Assembly: GCF_004745525.1 (NCBI RefSeq)
Contig: NZ_RKLY01000001.1
Location: 1-64,000 of the forward strand
Length of the DNA stretch: 64,000 bases
Direction of reading: 5' to 3'
Source of the DNA: Companilactobacillus suantsaicola
GTDB lineage: Bacteria; Bacillota; Bacilli; Lactobacillales; Lactobacillaceae
In this document: in pieces, positions 43,858-53,662 of the stretch
Numbering within the stretch: position 1 is the first letter of the stretch
How the letters are laid out: every line of letters starts with the position of its first letter
The notes under the pieces: model-generated
What the model was told of the DNA's origin: nothing
Seen by the model: only the letters and a program-made list of their open reading frames with translations
The model's database searches: none
Translations under genes and position numbers: made by a program

Positions 43858-46219
43858 GCAATATTTTGTTGGAACCGTTAAAGCCATCTTTTTTGAAAAT
43901 CCTGAAAATCTGTTTAAAATTTTTACAATCAAAATAAAAAAGACTAATACCGATTGGGATGCTTCAGACATCGTCGTTACCGGCAGTTTTGGTGAAATTT
44001 CTGAAGAAGAGGAATATCGTTTCGAAGGCCACATGGTTGACCATCCCAAATACGGAAAACAATTTCAAGCTGATTCTTATAAAAGAAGCTTGCCAAATGG
44101 TCGCAAGGAATTGATCAGTTTCTTTTCGAGCAGTGAATTTCCCGGAATTGGTAAGAAAAAGGCGGAAAAGATTGTTGATGAACTAGGAAACAATGCGATT
44201 GAAAAGATTTTACAAGATCCTAATGCGTTAGATTTTCTCAAATTAGGTGAAGAAAAAACTAAGGCAATCGTGGAACAAATTTCGGCTAATCATCAAACTG
44301 AACAAGTACTTTATCAGTTGAACAATTTTGGCTTTGGAACGACTCTGAGTGCGCGAATTTTTCAAAAATACGGTGTTCAAACATTGGAAAAACTGACTGA
44401 AGATCCTTACCAATTAGTTTTGGATGTTAAAGGAGTTGGTTTTAAAAGAGCTGACGAATTGGCTAAGAAACTAGGTATCACCGGGGACGACCCTCGAAGA
44501 ATCAAAGGTGCTTTGATTCAGATGGTGAGCTTGATGATCAACGAGACTGGAGATACGTATGTTTCCGGAACTGAATTGATCAAACGAGTTAGTAGCGTAT
44601 TAAATGCCAATTCAACTCCAGATTTAGATAAGAAATTACTCGATGGTTTGAAAAAATTGGTCAATGATGGAGCTTTTCTAGTTGAAGATGGACGGGTCTA
44701 TGATAAGACTCTGTCTGACAGTGAGTGGTCAATTGCTCAATCCTTGAAGATGATCACCGATACCTTTAAAGAAGTACCATTTAGTTTAAAAGCGCTTCGT
44801 AAAGAATTAAAGCATATTGAGAGGGATTTCAAAGTTCAATATGATCAGTCACAGCAAAAGGCGATTGAGCAATCTTTGACGCATCCAATCTTTCTTCTAA
44901 CTGGTGGTCCCGGAACTGGTAAAACGACCATTATCAATGCAATCGTTTCGGCTTATGCCAAGTTAAACGATGCAACGCTAGATCCATCTTCAGAAGACTA
45001 TGCCATTGCTTTAGCAGCTCCTACAGGACGTGCAGCTAAACATATGGGAGAATCGACTGGATTGCCGGCAATGACGATTCATCGCCTGCTAGGCCTAACT
45101 GGGACAGAAGATGATGAATATGCTGAACCAACTTTGGATTGCAAGTTATTGATAATTGATGAGATGTCGATGGTCGATACGAAACTGTTTAGAACTTTGA
45201 TCGACGCAGTTCAACCAGGTACCCAAGTTGTTTTAGTAGGTGATAAGGATCAATTACCTTCAGTTGGACCAGGCCAAGTTTTCTCAGATTTAATTAACAG
45301 TGCCGCCTTTCCGACAACGATTCTAAAAGAAATTCACCGTCAGGATGAAGACTCAACCATTATTCAGTTAGCTCATGATATCAATGAAGGAATTGTTGAC
45401 GAAACCATTTTTCAAAATAAAGCTGATCGCAGTTTCATTGGCTGCAATAGTCGCAACGTACCGGACGTCTTGTCGCAGATTATTAACAAATCAAGTGACA
45501 AAGGTTTCGATATTGCTGATGTTCAAGTGTTAGCACCGATGTATCGCGGCCAGGCGGGAATCGATAATTTAAATGTTGTGATTCAAAATGTTGTCAATCC
45601 GATGAAACCAAAGAGAAAAGAAGTTTCCATTGGTAACACGAATTATCGCATCAATGATAAAGTTGTTTATCTAGTCAATTCTCCGGAACAAAATGTCTTT
45701 AATGGTGAAATTGGTAAAATTATTGGAATTCTTTTAGCTAAGGAGAATACCGATCACGTTGACAAATTGGTTATCGATTTTGACGGCAATGAAGTCACGC
45801 TGGATCGAAAAGATTGGGTCAATATTTCATTAGCTTATTGTACTTCGATCCATAAAGCCCAAGGTTCTGAATTTGAAATGGTGATTTTGCCCTTAGTCAA
45901 TGAAGAATCACGCATGTTAAGACGAAATCTTTTGTATACGGCGGTAACTAGATCCAAACGACTCTTGATCATGGTTGGAGACCGCAGTGCCTTTGAACGT
46001 TCAATTAAAGATCAATCGAATGAACGTCAGACGACATTAAAAGAACGAATCTTCACAACTTTTAAGATTAAACAAAAACCAGCAGAAGAAACAAATGATG
46101 AAGAAAAGCCGGTTCAAGATTATCGCTTAACTTTAGATATGATTATGAATAATTCCATCAGTCCCATGATTGGAATGGAAAATGTTACACCGTTTGATTT
46201 CATGAAAAAACGAGCGTAA
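43844..46219 (+). CDS. recD2: ATP-dependent DNA helicase RecD2 (RecD-like)
   Basis: SF1B 5'-3' helicase of organisms using AddAB rather than RecBC. 791 residues: N-terminal OB-like and helix-hairpin-helix regions (SSEFPGIGKKKAEKIVDELG; VKGVGFKRADELAKKLG), Walker A LTGGPGTGKTT at about 353-363, Walker B LLIIDEMSMVD, and the C-terminal SH3/2B part ending with AYCTSIHKAQGSEF. GGAGATAGCA precedes the ATG. Acts in DNA repair and fork maintenance. Confidence 0.95.
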   Translation: MASDKQYFVGTVKAIFFENPENLFKIFTIKIKKTNTDWDASDIVVTGSFGEISEEEEYRFEGHMVDHPKYGKQFQADSYKRSLPNGRKELISFFSSSEFPGIGKKKAEKIVDELGNNAIEKILQDPNALDFLKLGEEKTKAIVEQISANHQTEQVLYQLNNFGFGTTLSARIFQKYGVQTLEKLTEDPYQLVLDVKGVGFKRADELAKKLGITGDDPRRIKGALIQMVSLMINETGDTYVSGTELIKRVSSVLNANSTPDLDKKLLDGLKKLVNDGAFLVEDGRVYDKTLSDSEWSIAQSLKMITDTFKEVPFSLKALRKELKHIERDFKVQYDQSQQKAIEQSLTHPIFLLTGGPGTGKTTIINAIVSAYAKLNDATLDPSSEDYAIALAAPTGRAAKHMGESTGLPAMTIHRLLGLTGTEDDEYAEPTLDCKLLIIDEMSMVDTKLFRTLIDAVQPGTQVVLVGDKDQLPSVGPGQVFSDLINSAAFPTTILKEIHRQDEDSTIIQLAHDINEGIVDETIFQNKADRSFIGCNSRNVPDVLSQIINKSSDKGFDIADVQVLAPMYRGQAGIDNLNVVIQNVVNPMKPKRKEVSIGNTNYRINDKVVYLVNSPEQNVFNGEIGKIIGILLAKENTDHVDKLVIDFDGNEVTLDRKDWVNISLAYCTSIHKAQGSEFEMVILPLVNEESRMLRRNLLYTAVTRSKRLLIMVGDRSAFERSIKDQSNERQTTLKERIFTTFKIKQKPAEETNDEEKPVQDYRLTLDMIMNNSISPMIGMENVTPFDFMKKRA

Positions 46220-46256
46220 TTTAATTTTTGAGCATTACAATAGATTGGGATGTAGC

Positions 46257-46320
46257 ATAGTAAAACAAATAGCTCCAGGCAAAATCGATGTACGATTTGC
46301 CTGGAGCTATTTGTTTTATG
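46257..46320. repeat. Family C-like hairpin, copy C2
   Basis: AAAACAAATAGCTCCAGGC (46262-46280) is fully complementary to GCCTGGAGCTATTTGTTTT (46299-46317), continuing into AAAATCG/CGATTT around a five-base loop. The loop-proximal ATCG and the stem base CAAATAG/CTATTTG match the inner stem of C1 while the middle of the stem differs. It lies 40 bases after the recD2 stop and may end that transcript. Confidence 0.75.
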
Positions 46321-46334
46321 ATTGCTTTGTATTT

Positions 46335-46461
46335 GAAACGAGTTACACAAGAGCAACTCCCTACAAGATAGCAAAATTTAAAGAATCACTCGCAAAGTGC
46401 GAAGAGCAATTCCTGAAATTACGTTATCCTCCGGGAGCTGACCGCCCTTGTTTCACTCTCT
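46335..46461. repeat. Family B repeat, B2 subtype, second cluster
   Basis: 127 bp, same length and ends as the B2 unit at 42203-42329. The right half is almost unchanged while several left-half bases differ (ACAAGATAGC for CCGAGATAAC, TTTAAAGAAT for TTTCAGGAAT), weakening parts of the stem. Apical loop CGCAAAGTGCGAAGAG. Confidence 0.87.
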
Positions 46462-46465
46462 AACT

Positions 46466-46588
46466 GAAACGAGTTGCACAAGCCAGACTCAGCCATATAG
46501 CTACATTCCCCAAATCACACGCAAGATCGGCGTGCAATTCGTAGAATTAGGCTATCTGTCTGAGTCTAAGCAGCTTGTTCCACTCTCT
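46466..46588. repeat. Family B repeat, B1 subtype, second cluster
   Basis: 123 bp like B1 at 42335-42457, again four bases after a B2 unit. Tip sequences ACACGCAAGATCGGCGTGC against ACACACAAAAGCGGTGTGC show paired changes. It ends three bases before the stop codon of the convergent lipid kinase gene, so it lies in the 3' space of both recD2 and that gene. Confidence 0.87.
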
Positions 46589-46590
46589 GA

Positions 46591-47526
46591 TTAATCAATC
46601 GGCAACCAAAATGGATGTTGACTGGTTTGGAAGTGAAAATCGAATTCATGTTGACCTAATTCTTCACCATCCATCTGCCCGTGCTGAGCAGTGTAGTTTT
46701 TCAAAGTAAATTGATCTTCTTCAATGTGCCAAACATTTTTATCGTTTAAGTGGGAACCGTCAGTTAATAGTTTGATCATTAATTTGACAAAAGTTAAACC
46801 AGTGATCTTTTTGACGACAACCAAGTTTAAGTGGTGGTTAAAAGGTGTTGCTGTGGGATCGATGGCAAAACCGCCACCAAAGTAAGGATGATTAGTTGCA
46901 ACCACAATATAGGCATTGTCAAAATGTTTGTGCTGTGAATCATCAACGTCCAGTCCAAAGGATTTCTGCTTTTTGATGACTTTCAGTAGATTAGTGAAAT
47001 AAGACAATGTTCCCATTCCCAGATTGTTCAACAACTCCTTACGTTCGGAGTGATTCGTGTAATAAACCGTGCTAGCGTCAAAACCAATACCAATATTATT
47101 AATAAAGTAATGGGAAAATTTTGCACCCGAAACTTGTCCAACATCGATCACGCGAGGCTGTTGGAGTGAAAGGATTGCTTGCATCAAAATGACAGGATCT
47201 TTGATCTTCATTTTAATACCACGACAGAAGTCATTACCTGAACCGCCAGGAATATAACCAAGTGCCGTATTAGGGTAATTGGAGTTTTTAACGCCGTTGA
47301 CGGCTTGATTGAGCGTGCCATCCCCACCGATAACGACGATTTTTGCATTTGTCTGATTCAAATCAGCGATTTGTTTAGCGATACGAAAGCCATCTCCATC
47401 ACATTTGGTTAAGTGGACTTCGTAATAAATATTTTCTGTTTGCAAAAAATTAGTGACTTTTTTACAAGCACGTTTGGCACGACCGTTACCAGCATGATGA
47501 TTTAAAATTATTTCGATTTTTTCCAT
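46591..47526 (-). CDS. Diacylglycerol/lipid kinase, DagK_cat domain (YegS/DgkB type)
   Basis: 311-residue soluble lipid kinase with the nucleotide motif VVIGGDGTLNQAVNG, GYIPGGSGNDFCRGI and a C-terminal beta-sandwich (GQMDGEELG). In Gram-positives DgkB phosphorylates diacylglycerol released by lipoteichoic acid synthesis; other lipid substrates are possible. The ATG at 47526 follows AAGGGTCTC. Separated from RNase J by a terminator, so independently transcribed or dependent on read-through. Confidence 0.92.
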   Translation of the reverse strand: MEKIEIILNHHAGNGRAKRACKKVTNFLQTENIYYEVHLTKCDGDGFRIAKQIADLNQTNAKIVVIGGDGTLNQAVNGVKNSNYPNTALGYIPGGSGNDFCRGIKMKIKDPVILMQAILSLQQPRVIDVGQVSGAKFSHYFINNIGIGFDASTVYYTNHSERKELLNNLGMGTLSYFTNLLKVIKKQKSFGLDVDDSQHKHFDNAYIVVATNHPYFGGGFAIDPTATPFNHHLNLVVVKKITGLTFVKLMIKLLTDGSHLNDKNVWHIEEDQFTLKNYTAQHGQMDGEELGQHEFDFHFQTSQHPFWLPID

Positions 47527-47542
47527 TTTGAGACCCTTAAAT

Positions 47543-47570
47543 AAAAAAAGTAGATCAATTGATCTACTTT
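47543..47570 (-). terminator. RNase J terminator
   Basis: AAAGTAGATCAA and TTGATCTACTTT form a perfect 12-bp palindrome; on the minus strand it follows the RNase J stop and ends in seven T's. Confidence 0.85.
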
Positions 47571-47579
47571 AAAATTAAA

Positions 47580-49271
47580 TTAAATTGAAGTACCAATTAA
47601 CATTGGTAAAATAACAGGATTTCTTTCCGTACGTTTGTACAAGAATTCTTGTAATCCTTCAATGATAACGCGTTTTAGAACTGCTTCGGTAACTTTAGTA
47701 TCTTCATCATCAAAAGCATTTTTGATAAGGTGGAAGACACGTTTTTGAGCTTGATTAATCAACTCGCCAGATTCACGCATGTAAACAAAACCACGTGACA
47801 AGATATCTGGACCAGCTAAGACGATGTGTTTTTGATAATCAATTGTTGCTACGACCACAACCATTCCTTCTTCAGAAAGAACTTGACGGTCATGAATGAC
47901 AACATTACCAATATCACCGACACCTTTACCGTCGACATAAACATCACCAGCAGGGAAGTGACCAGCAACTCTAGCACTGTCTTTAGTCAATGCTAGAACG
48001 TCACCATTTTCAAGTAAGAATGAATGATCTTGAGGGACGTCACACAATTCAGCTAATTCAGTGTGAATCTTCAACATTCGATATTCACCGTGAATTGGCA
48101 TGAAGAACTTAGGTTTCATCAATCTCAACATTAACTCTTGTTCCTCTTGACCACCGTGGCCAGAAGTATGGATGTTATTAACTTTACCATGAATTACTTC
48201 GGCACCAGCTTCAGAAAGTTGGTTGATCAAGTGGTTAACACTAATTGTGTTACCAGGAATTGGGTTACTTGAGAAGATAACCGTGTCACCAGGTTGAATT
48301 GTAATTTGTCTATGAGTTCCGTTAGCAATACGACTCAAGGCAGCTAAAGGTTCACCTTGGGAACCAGTACATAGGATCAAAGTTTCACTGGCGGGAGTTT
48401 GGTTTAAAGCATGTGGATCGATCAACATGTCATCAGTAATATTCAAATAACCAAGTTCACGACCATTTTCGATGGCTTGTTCCATACTTCGTCCAAAGAC
48501 GGCAATCTTTCGACCTTGTTGAATAGCAGCATCTACAGCTTGAGAAATACGATAAATATTTGAAGCGAAAGTAGCGAAAATGATTCTGCCACTGATAGTT
48601 TCAAATATTTGATGAATCGTCAAACCAACTGAACGTTCTGATTTAGAAAATGTCGGAATTTCAGCGTTAGTACTATCTGATAAGAGACAGAGAACACCTT
48701 TTTGTCCTAAAGCAGCCATCTTTTGAAGATTAGGTGATGGTAAACCAGCAACTGGTGTTAAATCGAACTTAAAATCACCAGTTTCGACAATGATTCCTTG
48801 TGGTGTGTGAACGGCGACACCGAGTGTATCAGGAATTGAGTGAGTTGTTCTGAAGAATGAAACGCTTGTCTTAGGGAATTTGATGACATCATCTTCATGT
48901 AAGACGTGCATTTCAGTTGTTCTAAGTAATCCATGTTCTTCCAATTTACCCTTGATCAATGCACATGCTAATGGACCGGCGTAAACAGGGATATTTGGAA
49001 GTTGTTGTAGTAAATAAGGGATACCACCAATGTGGTCTTCGTGACCGTGGGTAATGAATAGACCTTTGATCTTATCCTTATTTTCTACTAAGTAGCTATA
49101 GTCGGAAATGACATAGTCAATTCCAAGAAGTTCGTCTTCTGGAAATTTAATACCAGCATCAATGACGATCAATTCGTCTTGATATTGAACTCCATACATA
49201 TTTTTACCGATTTCACCAAGGCCCCCGATGGCAAAAACGGCAACTTCATTATTTTTAACTTTAAATGACAT
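47580..49271 (-). CDS. rnjA: Ribonuclease J (J1 type)
   Basis: 5'-3' exoribonuclease and endonuclease for mRNA decay and rRNA maturation. 563 residues: metallo-beta-lactamase fold with [10 protein letters not shown] (zinc ligands), beta-CASP domain ([16 protein letters not shown]) and SGHGGQEE late motif, then the C-terminal domain. Follows rpoY by three bases, the usual place of rnjA in Firmicutes; I assign J1 on that ground. Confidence 0.95.
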   Translation of the reverse strand: MSFKVKNNEVAVFAIGGLGEIGKNMYGVQYQDELIVIDAGIKFPEDELLGIDYVISDYSYLVENKDKIKGLFITHGHEDHIGGIPYLLQQLPNIPVYAGPLACALIKGKLEEHGLLRTTEMHVLHEDDVIKFPKTSVSFFRTTHSIPDTLGVAVHTPQGIIVETGDFKFDLTPVAGLPSPNLQKMAALGQKGVLCLLSDSTNAEIPTFSKSERSVGLTIHQIFETISGRIIFATFASNIYRISQAVDAAIQQGRKIAVFGRSMEQAIENGRELGYLNITDDMLIDPHALNQTPASETLILCTGSQGEPLAALSRIANGTHRQITIQPGDTVIFSSNPIPGNTISVNHLINQLSEAGAEVIHGKVNNIHTSGHGGQEEQELMLRLMKPKFFMPIHGEYRMLKIHTELAELCDVPQDHSFLLENGDVLALTKDSARVAGHFPAGDVYVDGKGVGDIGNVVIHDRQVLSEEGMVVVVATIDYQKHIVLAGPDILSRGFVYMRESGELINQAQKRVFHLIKNAFDDEDTKVTEAVLKRVIIEGLQEFLYKRTERNPVILPMLIGTSI

Positions 49272-49274
49272 TAA

Positions 49275-49487
49275 CTAAAACTCCGTCAATTTAAAGTCAG
49301 GGCTCTTCTTTTCGTACTCAAGGTGCTTTTCGTCGAGTTCCTGAATAAATTCAATGTTGTAATCAGTATTTTTTTCAACAGCGTCACGCACTGCAATACT
49401 TGATTCAGCATCCATGTAAAGTGAATGTGTAAATTCACGACGGGGGTTATCTAGTTCGCTTGTTTGATATAAAACTTTGTAAATCAA
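49275..49487 (-). CDS. rpoY: RNA polymerase epsilon subunit RpoY
   Basis: Small auxiliary subunit of Firmicutes RNA polymerase, formerly DUF1447. From the TTG at 49487, preceded by AAAGGAG, the product is 70 residues beginning MIYKVLYQTSELDNPRREFT, the standard length. A longer in-frame start at 49562 would add 25 atypical residues across the ribosome site. Paired with rnjA as in Bacillus. Confidence 0.93.
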   Translation of the reverse strand: MIYKVLYQTSELDNPRREFTHSLYMDAESSIAVRDAVEKNTDYNIEFIQELDEKHLEYEKKSPDFKLTEF

Positions 49488-49620
49488 TATAAATTGCTCC
49501 TTTGATTGTATTAAATGAAACAGGTCAGTCTCATTTGTCTTTTTTCTAGTCCATTTGCGCATTAATCAATAGATAGCACAATTCTACCATATATAAGAAA
49601 GTAAGTATACTTTGCTACTA

Positions 49621-50181
49621 TTAGGAAATAACGACTGTACTTGGGTCAAGTGTGAATGGTTCCTTCTTATTGATCTTGTCGTAGTAAAGGTGACCATTTA
49701 GATGATCAATTTCATGTTGGCAGACAATAGCAGGATAACCCTTGACGCGTAAAGTTTGTGAGTTTCCTTCAAAATCATCATATTTAATAGTAATTCGATC
49801 AGCTCTTGGTACGAAACCAGGAACGTCTTTATCAACTGAAAGACAGCCTTCACCTTCAGAAAGAGCAGCTCTTTGCACTGAATTTCTAACGATAACAGGG
49901 TTAATTAAAGTAATCTTCAAAAGTGGCTTGTCAGGATCTTCTTCATTTGGAACGAGGACGGCAGCCATCATTTCTGAGACGCCAACTTGAGGAGCGGCCA
50001 AACCGACCCCAGCTCTTAATTGATGTTTTTCAGCATATTCTTCATCTTGACTCTTTACAAGATATTCCATCATATTAGCAGCTAAAGCTTTATCTTCATC
50101 ACTCAATGGGAATTTAACGTCTTGGGCGACTTTTCTTAGTACGGGATCGCCATCACGGACGATATCTTTCATAAAATACAT
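49621..50181 (-). CDS. def: Peptide deformylase
   Basis: Iron enzyme removing the formyl group from nascent proteins. 186 residues with the three motifs in order: [16 protein letters not shown] (cysteine ligand) and QHEIDHLNG (histidine ligands). Length and insertions fit type II enzymes of Gram-positives. GGAGG stands five bases before the ATG at 50181; a second ATG at 50172 is also in frame. Confidence 0.97.
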   Translation of the reverse strand: MYFMKDIVRDGDPVLRKVAQDVKFPLSDEDKALAANMMEYLVKSQDEEYAEKHQLRAGVGLAAPQVGVSEMMAAVLVPNEEDPDKPLLKITLINPVIVRNSVQRAALSEGEGCLSVDKDVPGFVPRADRITIKYDDFEGNSQTLRVKGYPAIVCQHEIDHLNGHLYYDKINKKEPFTLDPSTVVIS

Positions 50182-50407
50182 AGTTTCCTCCGAATGTTTA
50201 ATTGTTTAAAAATACTTCAGTATTTCTATTATAGATTATTTTTCTATAAAAATAGTAGGATTTGGAAAAAAACATTCAGATTGTCTTGAAAAAGCGGTTC
50301 CAGTCACAGCTATTTTTGCCTATATAATCCATATCATGATAAAATGATAGACGTATATGTTATCGGTTTCATTCTGATGCATAAATAAATGCTACTGGAG
50401 GTTTTTT

Positions 50408-51406
50408 ATGAAATTAATTGATTTTGGCGTGCGGGAAGATGAGAAGAAATACATTCAAGAATGGTCAAAAGAAAACGATATTGAAGTAAAGATCGTCTCA
50501 GACCTATTGACTCCTGAGACTGTTCAGTTGGCAAAAGGATATGACGGTATCGTTGCTTATCAACAGTTACCTTATGATGAGAAAATTTTTGACACTATGA
50601 ATGAATTTGGGATTCACGTCTTGTCATTACGCAATGTAGGGGTGGACAACGTACCATTTGATGCATTAAAGAAGAATCAGATTCGTTTAACGAATGTTCC
50701 AAGTTATTCGCCAGAGGCAATTGCTGAATATTCAGTAACTGGACTGATGGCTCTATTAAGAAATATGAAACATATGATTAGAAAAATCGATACACATGAT
50801 TTCAGATGGGCTCCAGATATCGGTCGAGAACTAAATGAGTTGACTGTTGGGGTAGCTGGAACCGGAAGAATCGGTCGAGCCGCAATAAAAATTTATCAAG
50901 GTTTCGGTGCAAAAGTTGTCGCATACGACAAATTTCACAATCCTGAAATTGAAAAACAAGGACTCTATGTGGATGATTTAGATACCTTACTCAAAGAGTC
51001 GGATGTCGTGACGCTACACATCCCAAGCCTTGGTAAAGGTCACACTTTGATCAATGAAACTTCAATTAAAGAAATGAAAGACGATGCTATCGTCGTTAAT
51101 ACAGCCCGTGGTGACTTGATCGATACTAAGGCACTCTATGATGCCGTTGCATCAGGAAAATTATACGGTGCGGTGCTTGATGTTTATGAAAATGAAGTTG
51201 GTATCTTCAATTCAGATTTGAGTGGGAGCCAACTTTCAGATGACTTATTGGACAAAGTTATTAAGAGTCCAAGATTTATTTTGACACCACATATTGCATT
51301 TTATACAACAAAAGCCGTTAAAAATATGGCCACCATTTCTTTGAATTCAATGGTGCAAGAATTACAGAATGGAACCTCAGATAATGAGATAAATTTGGAT
51401 AAATAG
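50408..51406 (+). CDS. ldhD: D-2-hydroxyacid dehydrogenase, probable D-lactate dehydrogenase
   Basis: 332-residue NAD-dependent dehydrogenase of the D-isomer-specific family. Rossmann motif VGVAGTGRIGRAAIKIYQGF at about 148-167, catalytic Arg in VNTARGDLID, Glu in YENEVGIF and His in TPHIAFYT. The sequence is closest in pattern to D-LDH of lactobacilli, though D-hydroxyisocaproate dehydrogenases look alike. ACTGGAGG precedes the ATG. Single gene upstream of the pdh operon. Confidence 0.88.
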   Translation: MKLIDFGVREDEKKYIQEWSKENDIEVKIVSDLLTPETVQLAKGYDGIVAYQQLPYDEKIFDTMNEFGIHVLSLRNVGVDNVPFDALKKNQIRLTNVPSYSPEAIAEYSVTGLMALLRNMKHMIRKIDTHDFRWAPDIGRELNELTVGVAGTGRIGRAAIKIYQGFGAKVVAYDKFHNPEIEKQGLYVDDLDTLLKESDVVTLHIPSLGKGHTLINETSIKEMKDDAIVVNTARGDLIDTKALYDAVASGKLYGAVLDVYENEVGIFNSDLSGSQLSDDLLDKVIKSPRFILTPHIAFYTTKAVKNMATISLNSMVQELQNGTSDNEINLDK

Positions 51407-51453
51407 TGACTAGGTTCACAAGCTTTATAAAAAATTTAATAACGAAAGAATGC

Positions 51454-51467
51454 CTAAAGCGCTTGTT
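51454..51467 (+). promoter_or_regulatory. Possible cre site upstream of pdhA
   Basis: CTAAAGCGCTTGTT resembles the CcpA operator core (AAAGCGCTT), with weaker ends. It lies about 90 bases before pdhA and overlaps a possible -35 (TTGTTT at 51463), where CcpA would repress. A candidate -10 is TAGACT at 51485-51490. Confidence 0.4.
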
Positions 51468-51553
51468 TTTTGGCTGATCAATGATAGACTAAAAATATAT
51501 GAAAGCCCTTACAGATTCACAAGGGATTAGTTTTTATGAAAGGACTGTGGAGA

Positions 51554-52657
51554 ATGGCAAATAAACCAATTGTTGATTTTGAAGCAATAAAAAATAACTT
51601 ATCGAATGTTTCAAAACCAATTCAAATTTTGAATGAAAATGCTGAAGTTGTAGATCAAGAAATTTTTGATTCATTTTCAGATGATGATTTAGTTGAGTTT
51701 ATGAAAAAGATGGTGTGGGAGCGTGCTTTGCATGAGCAAACAATGAACTTTTCACGTCAGGGACGCATGGGATTCTATGCTCCTACTGAAGGTGAAGAGG
51801 CTTCCGAAATGGGGACCGTCTTAGCAATGAAGACAAACGATTACTTATTACCAGCATATCGTGACGTTCCACAATTGATTCAACACGGAGCTACTGTTAC
51901 TGAAGCTTATCTTTGGTCACGTGGTCATGTAGTTGGAAATAAATTTAAAGCTCGTTCACTAATGCCTCAAATTATTATCGGTGCTGCATATGCAGAAGCT
52001 GCTGGTGTTGGTTTGGGAATTAAGAAGAGTGGAGAAGAAGATACAATTGCCTTCACTTATACTGGTGATGGTGGTACTTCACAAGGTGATAGTTATGAAG
52101 GAATGAATTTTGCTGGTGCTTTCCAAGCTCCTGTTTTATTCATCGTTCAAAATAATGGCTTCGCTATTTCAACACCTCGTGCAAAACAAACTGCTGCTCC
52201 AACACTTGCTCAAAAGGCAGTCGCTGCTGGTATTCCAAGTGTTCAAGTAGATGGGATGGATATTTTGGCTTGCTATGCTGTTGCCAAAGCTGCACGTGAT
52301 TATATGGTAGCTGGAAATGGTCCAGTTATGATTGAAACGTTAACTTATCGTTACGGTGCTCACTCAAGTGCTGGTGATGATCCTAAACGTTACAGAACAA
52401 AGGCTGAAGAACAACCTTGGTTCGATAAAGATCCATTGATCAGAATGAGAAAAGTTCTTGAAGACAAGGGTCTATGGTCTGAAGAAAAAGAAGATCAATT
52501 AGTTGATGAATATAAAGCTTCATTTAAGGAAGCAATCAAAGAGGCTGATGCAGTTCCTGCCGAAAAAGTTTCTGATATGTTGAAGCGGACATTTGAAATT
52601 CCAACTCCAGAAATGAAGAAAGAAATCGCTAAATTTGAAGCAAAGGAGTCGAAGTAA
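51554..52657 (+). CDS. pdhA: Pyruvate dehydrogenase E1 component, alpha subunit
   Basis: TPP-dependent decarboxylase subunit. 367 residues from the ATG at 51554 (MANKPIVDFEAIKNNL), which follows AAAGGACTG; an ATG at 51536 with AAGGGA upstream is an alternative and would add six residues. TPP-binding motif is TGDGGTSQGDSYEGMNFA..VQNN, with the phosphorylation-loop region YRYGAHSSAGDD. First gene of pdhABCD. Confidence 0.95.
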   Translation: MANKPIVDFEAIKNNLSNVSKPIQILNENAEVVDQEIFDSFSDDDLVEFMKKMVWERALHEQTMNFSRQGRMGFYAPTEGEEASEMGTVLAMKTNDYLLPAYRDVPQLIQHGATVTEAYLWSRGHVVGNKFKARSLMPQIIIGAAYAEAAGVGLGIKKSGEEDTIAFTYTGDGGTSQGDSYEGMNFAGAFQAPVLFIVQNNGFAISTPRAKQTAAPTLAQKAVAAGIPSVQVDGMDILACYAVAKAARDYMVAGNGPVMIETLTYRYGAHSSAGDDPKRYRTKAEEQPWFDKDPLIRMRKVLEDKGLWSEEKEDQLVDEYKASFKEAIKEADAVPAEKVSDMLKRTFEIPTPEMKKEIAKFEAKESK

Positions 52658-52659
52658 AA

Positions 52660-53637
52660 ATGGCTAAGAAAACTTATATTCAAGCAATTACAGACGCCTT
52701 AGACATTGTTCTTGAAGATGATCCAAAAACTTTGATCTTTGGTGAAGACGTTGGTAAAAATGGTGGTGTATTTAGAACTACTCAAGGCCTCCAAGATAAA
52801 TATGGCGAAGAGAGAGTTTTTGATACTCCACTAGCTGAATCAGGTATTTTAGGATTGGCAACTGGTTTAGGTTTAACTGGTTGGCGTCCAATTCCAGAAA
52901 TTCAATTCATGGGCTTCTCTTTTGAAGCTATGGACCAAATTGCTGGACAAGAAGCACGTATGCGTTTCCGTTTTGATGGAGTGAAGACTTCTCCAGTAAC
53001 AATCCGTACACCTTATGGTGGTGGTACACATACTGCTGAAATGCATGCTGATAACTTGGAAAACTTCTTTACTGGTGTCCCTGGTCTGCGTGTTGTTATG
53101 CCAAGTAATCCATATGATGCTAAAGGTTTGTTGATTTCATCAGTTGAAAACAATGATCCAGTATTATTTATGGAAAATCTAAAATTGTATCGTTCAATGA
53201 AAGATGATATTCCTGACGGCAAGTATACCGTTCCATTGGATAAAGCTAATGTCGTTCGTGAGGGTAATGATATTACGATCGTCGCTTATGGTGCTGAAGT
53301 AAATGAAGCTATCAAAGTGGCTGATAAATTAGCTGAAAAGAATGTCTCAGTAGAAGTTATTGATTTAAGAACAGTATCACCAATTGACAATGAAACAATT
53401 TTCAAATCTATTGAAAAGACTCATAAGGTTGTCATCGTCCAAGAAGCTCAAAAAATGGCTGGTGTTGGAGCTCAAGTAGCTTCAGCTATTGCCGAAGAAG
53501 CGGTTCTTTCTCTTGATGCACCAATTGGTAGAGTTGCTGCTCCAAACAGTGTTTATCCATTTGCTCTAGGTGAAGACATTTGGATTCCACGTGCAGACGA
53601 AATTGAAGAAAAAGTAAATGAAATCCTCAACTACTAA
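52660..53637 (+). CDS. pdhB: Pyruvate dehydrogenase E1 component, beta subunit
   Basis: 325 residues, forms the alpha2beta2 E1 heterotetramer. Shows FGEDVGKNGGVFRTT, PLAESGILGLATGLGL, IRTPYGGGTHTAEMH and the C-terminal transketolase domain (VEVIDLRTVSPID). GGAGTCGAAG before the ATG; two bases after pdhA. Confidence 0.97.
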   Translation: MAKKTYIQAITDALDIVLEDDPKTLIFGEDVGKNGGVFRTTQGLQDKYGEERVFDTPLAESGILGLATGLGLTGWRPIPEIQFMGFSFEAMDQIAGQEARMRFRFDGVKTSPVTIRTPYGGGTHTAEMHADNLENFFTGVPGLRVVMPSNPYDAKGLLISSVENNDPVLFMENLKLYRSMKDDIPDGKYTVPLDKANVVREGNDITIVAYGAEVNEAIKVADKLAEKNVSVEVIDLRTVSPIDNETIFKSIEKTHKVVIVQEAQKMAGVGAQVASAIAEEAVLSLDAPIGRVAAPNSVYPFALGEDIWIPRADEIEEKVNEILNY

Positions 53638-53662
53638 TTAATCGAAGGAAGGGAATCCAACT

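Noticed and set aside
46257-46320. C2 as an ordinary recD2 terminator
   Set aside because: The stem is very long and perfect, but the bases after it are ATGATTGC rather than a T-run, and it shares stem-base and loop features with C1. A terminator role is possible but not sufficient to explain it.
46245-46463. 72-codon open frame after recD2
   Set aside because: Runs through hairpin C2 and a B2 repeat; the B2 copy at 42203 lacks the frame and there is no ribosome site.
50205-50230. AAATACTTCAGTATTT as an operator between def and the D-lactate dehydrogenase gene
   Set aside because: Short AT-rich palindromes of this kind occur by chance in this composition and no second copy or known consensus supports it.
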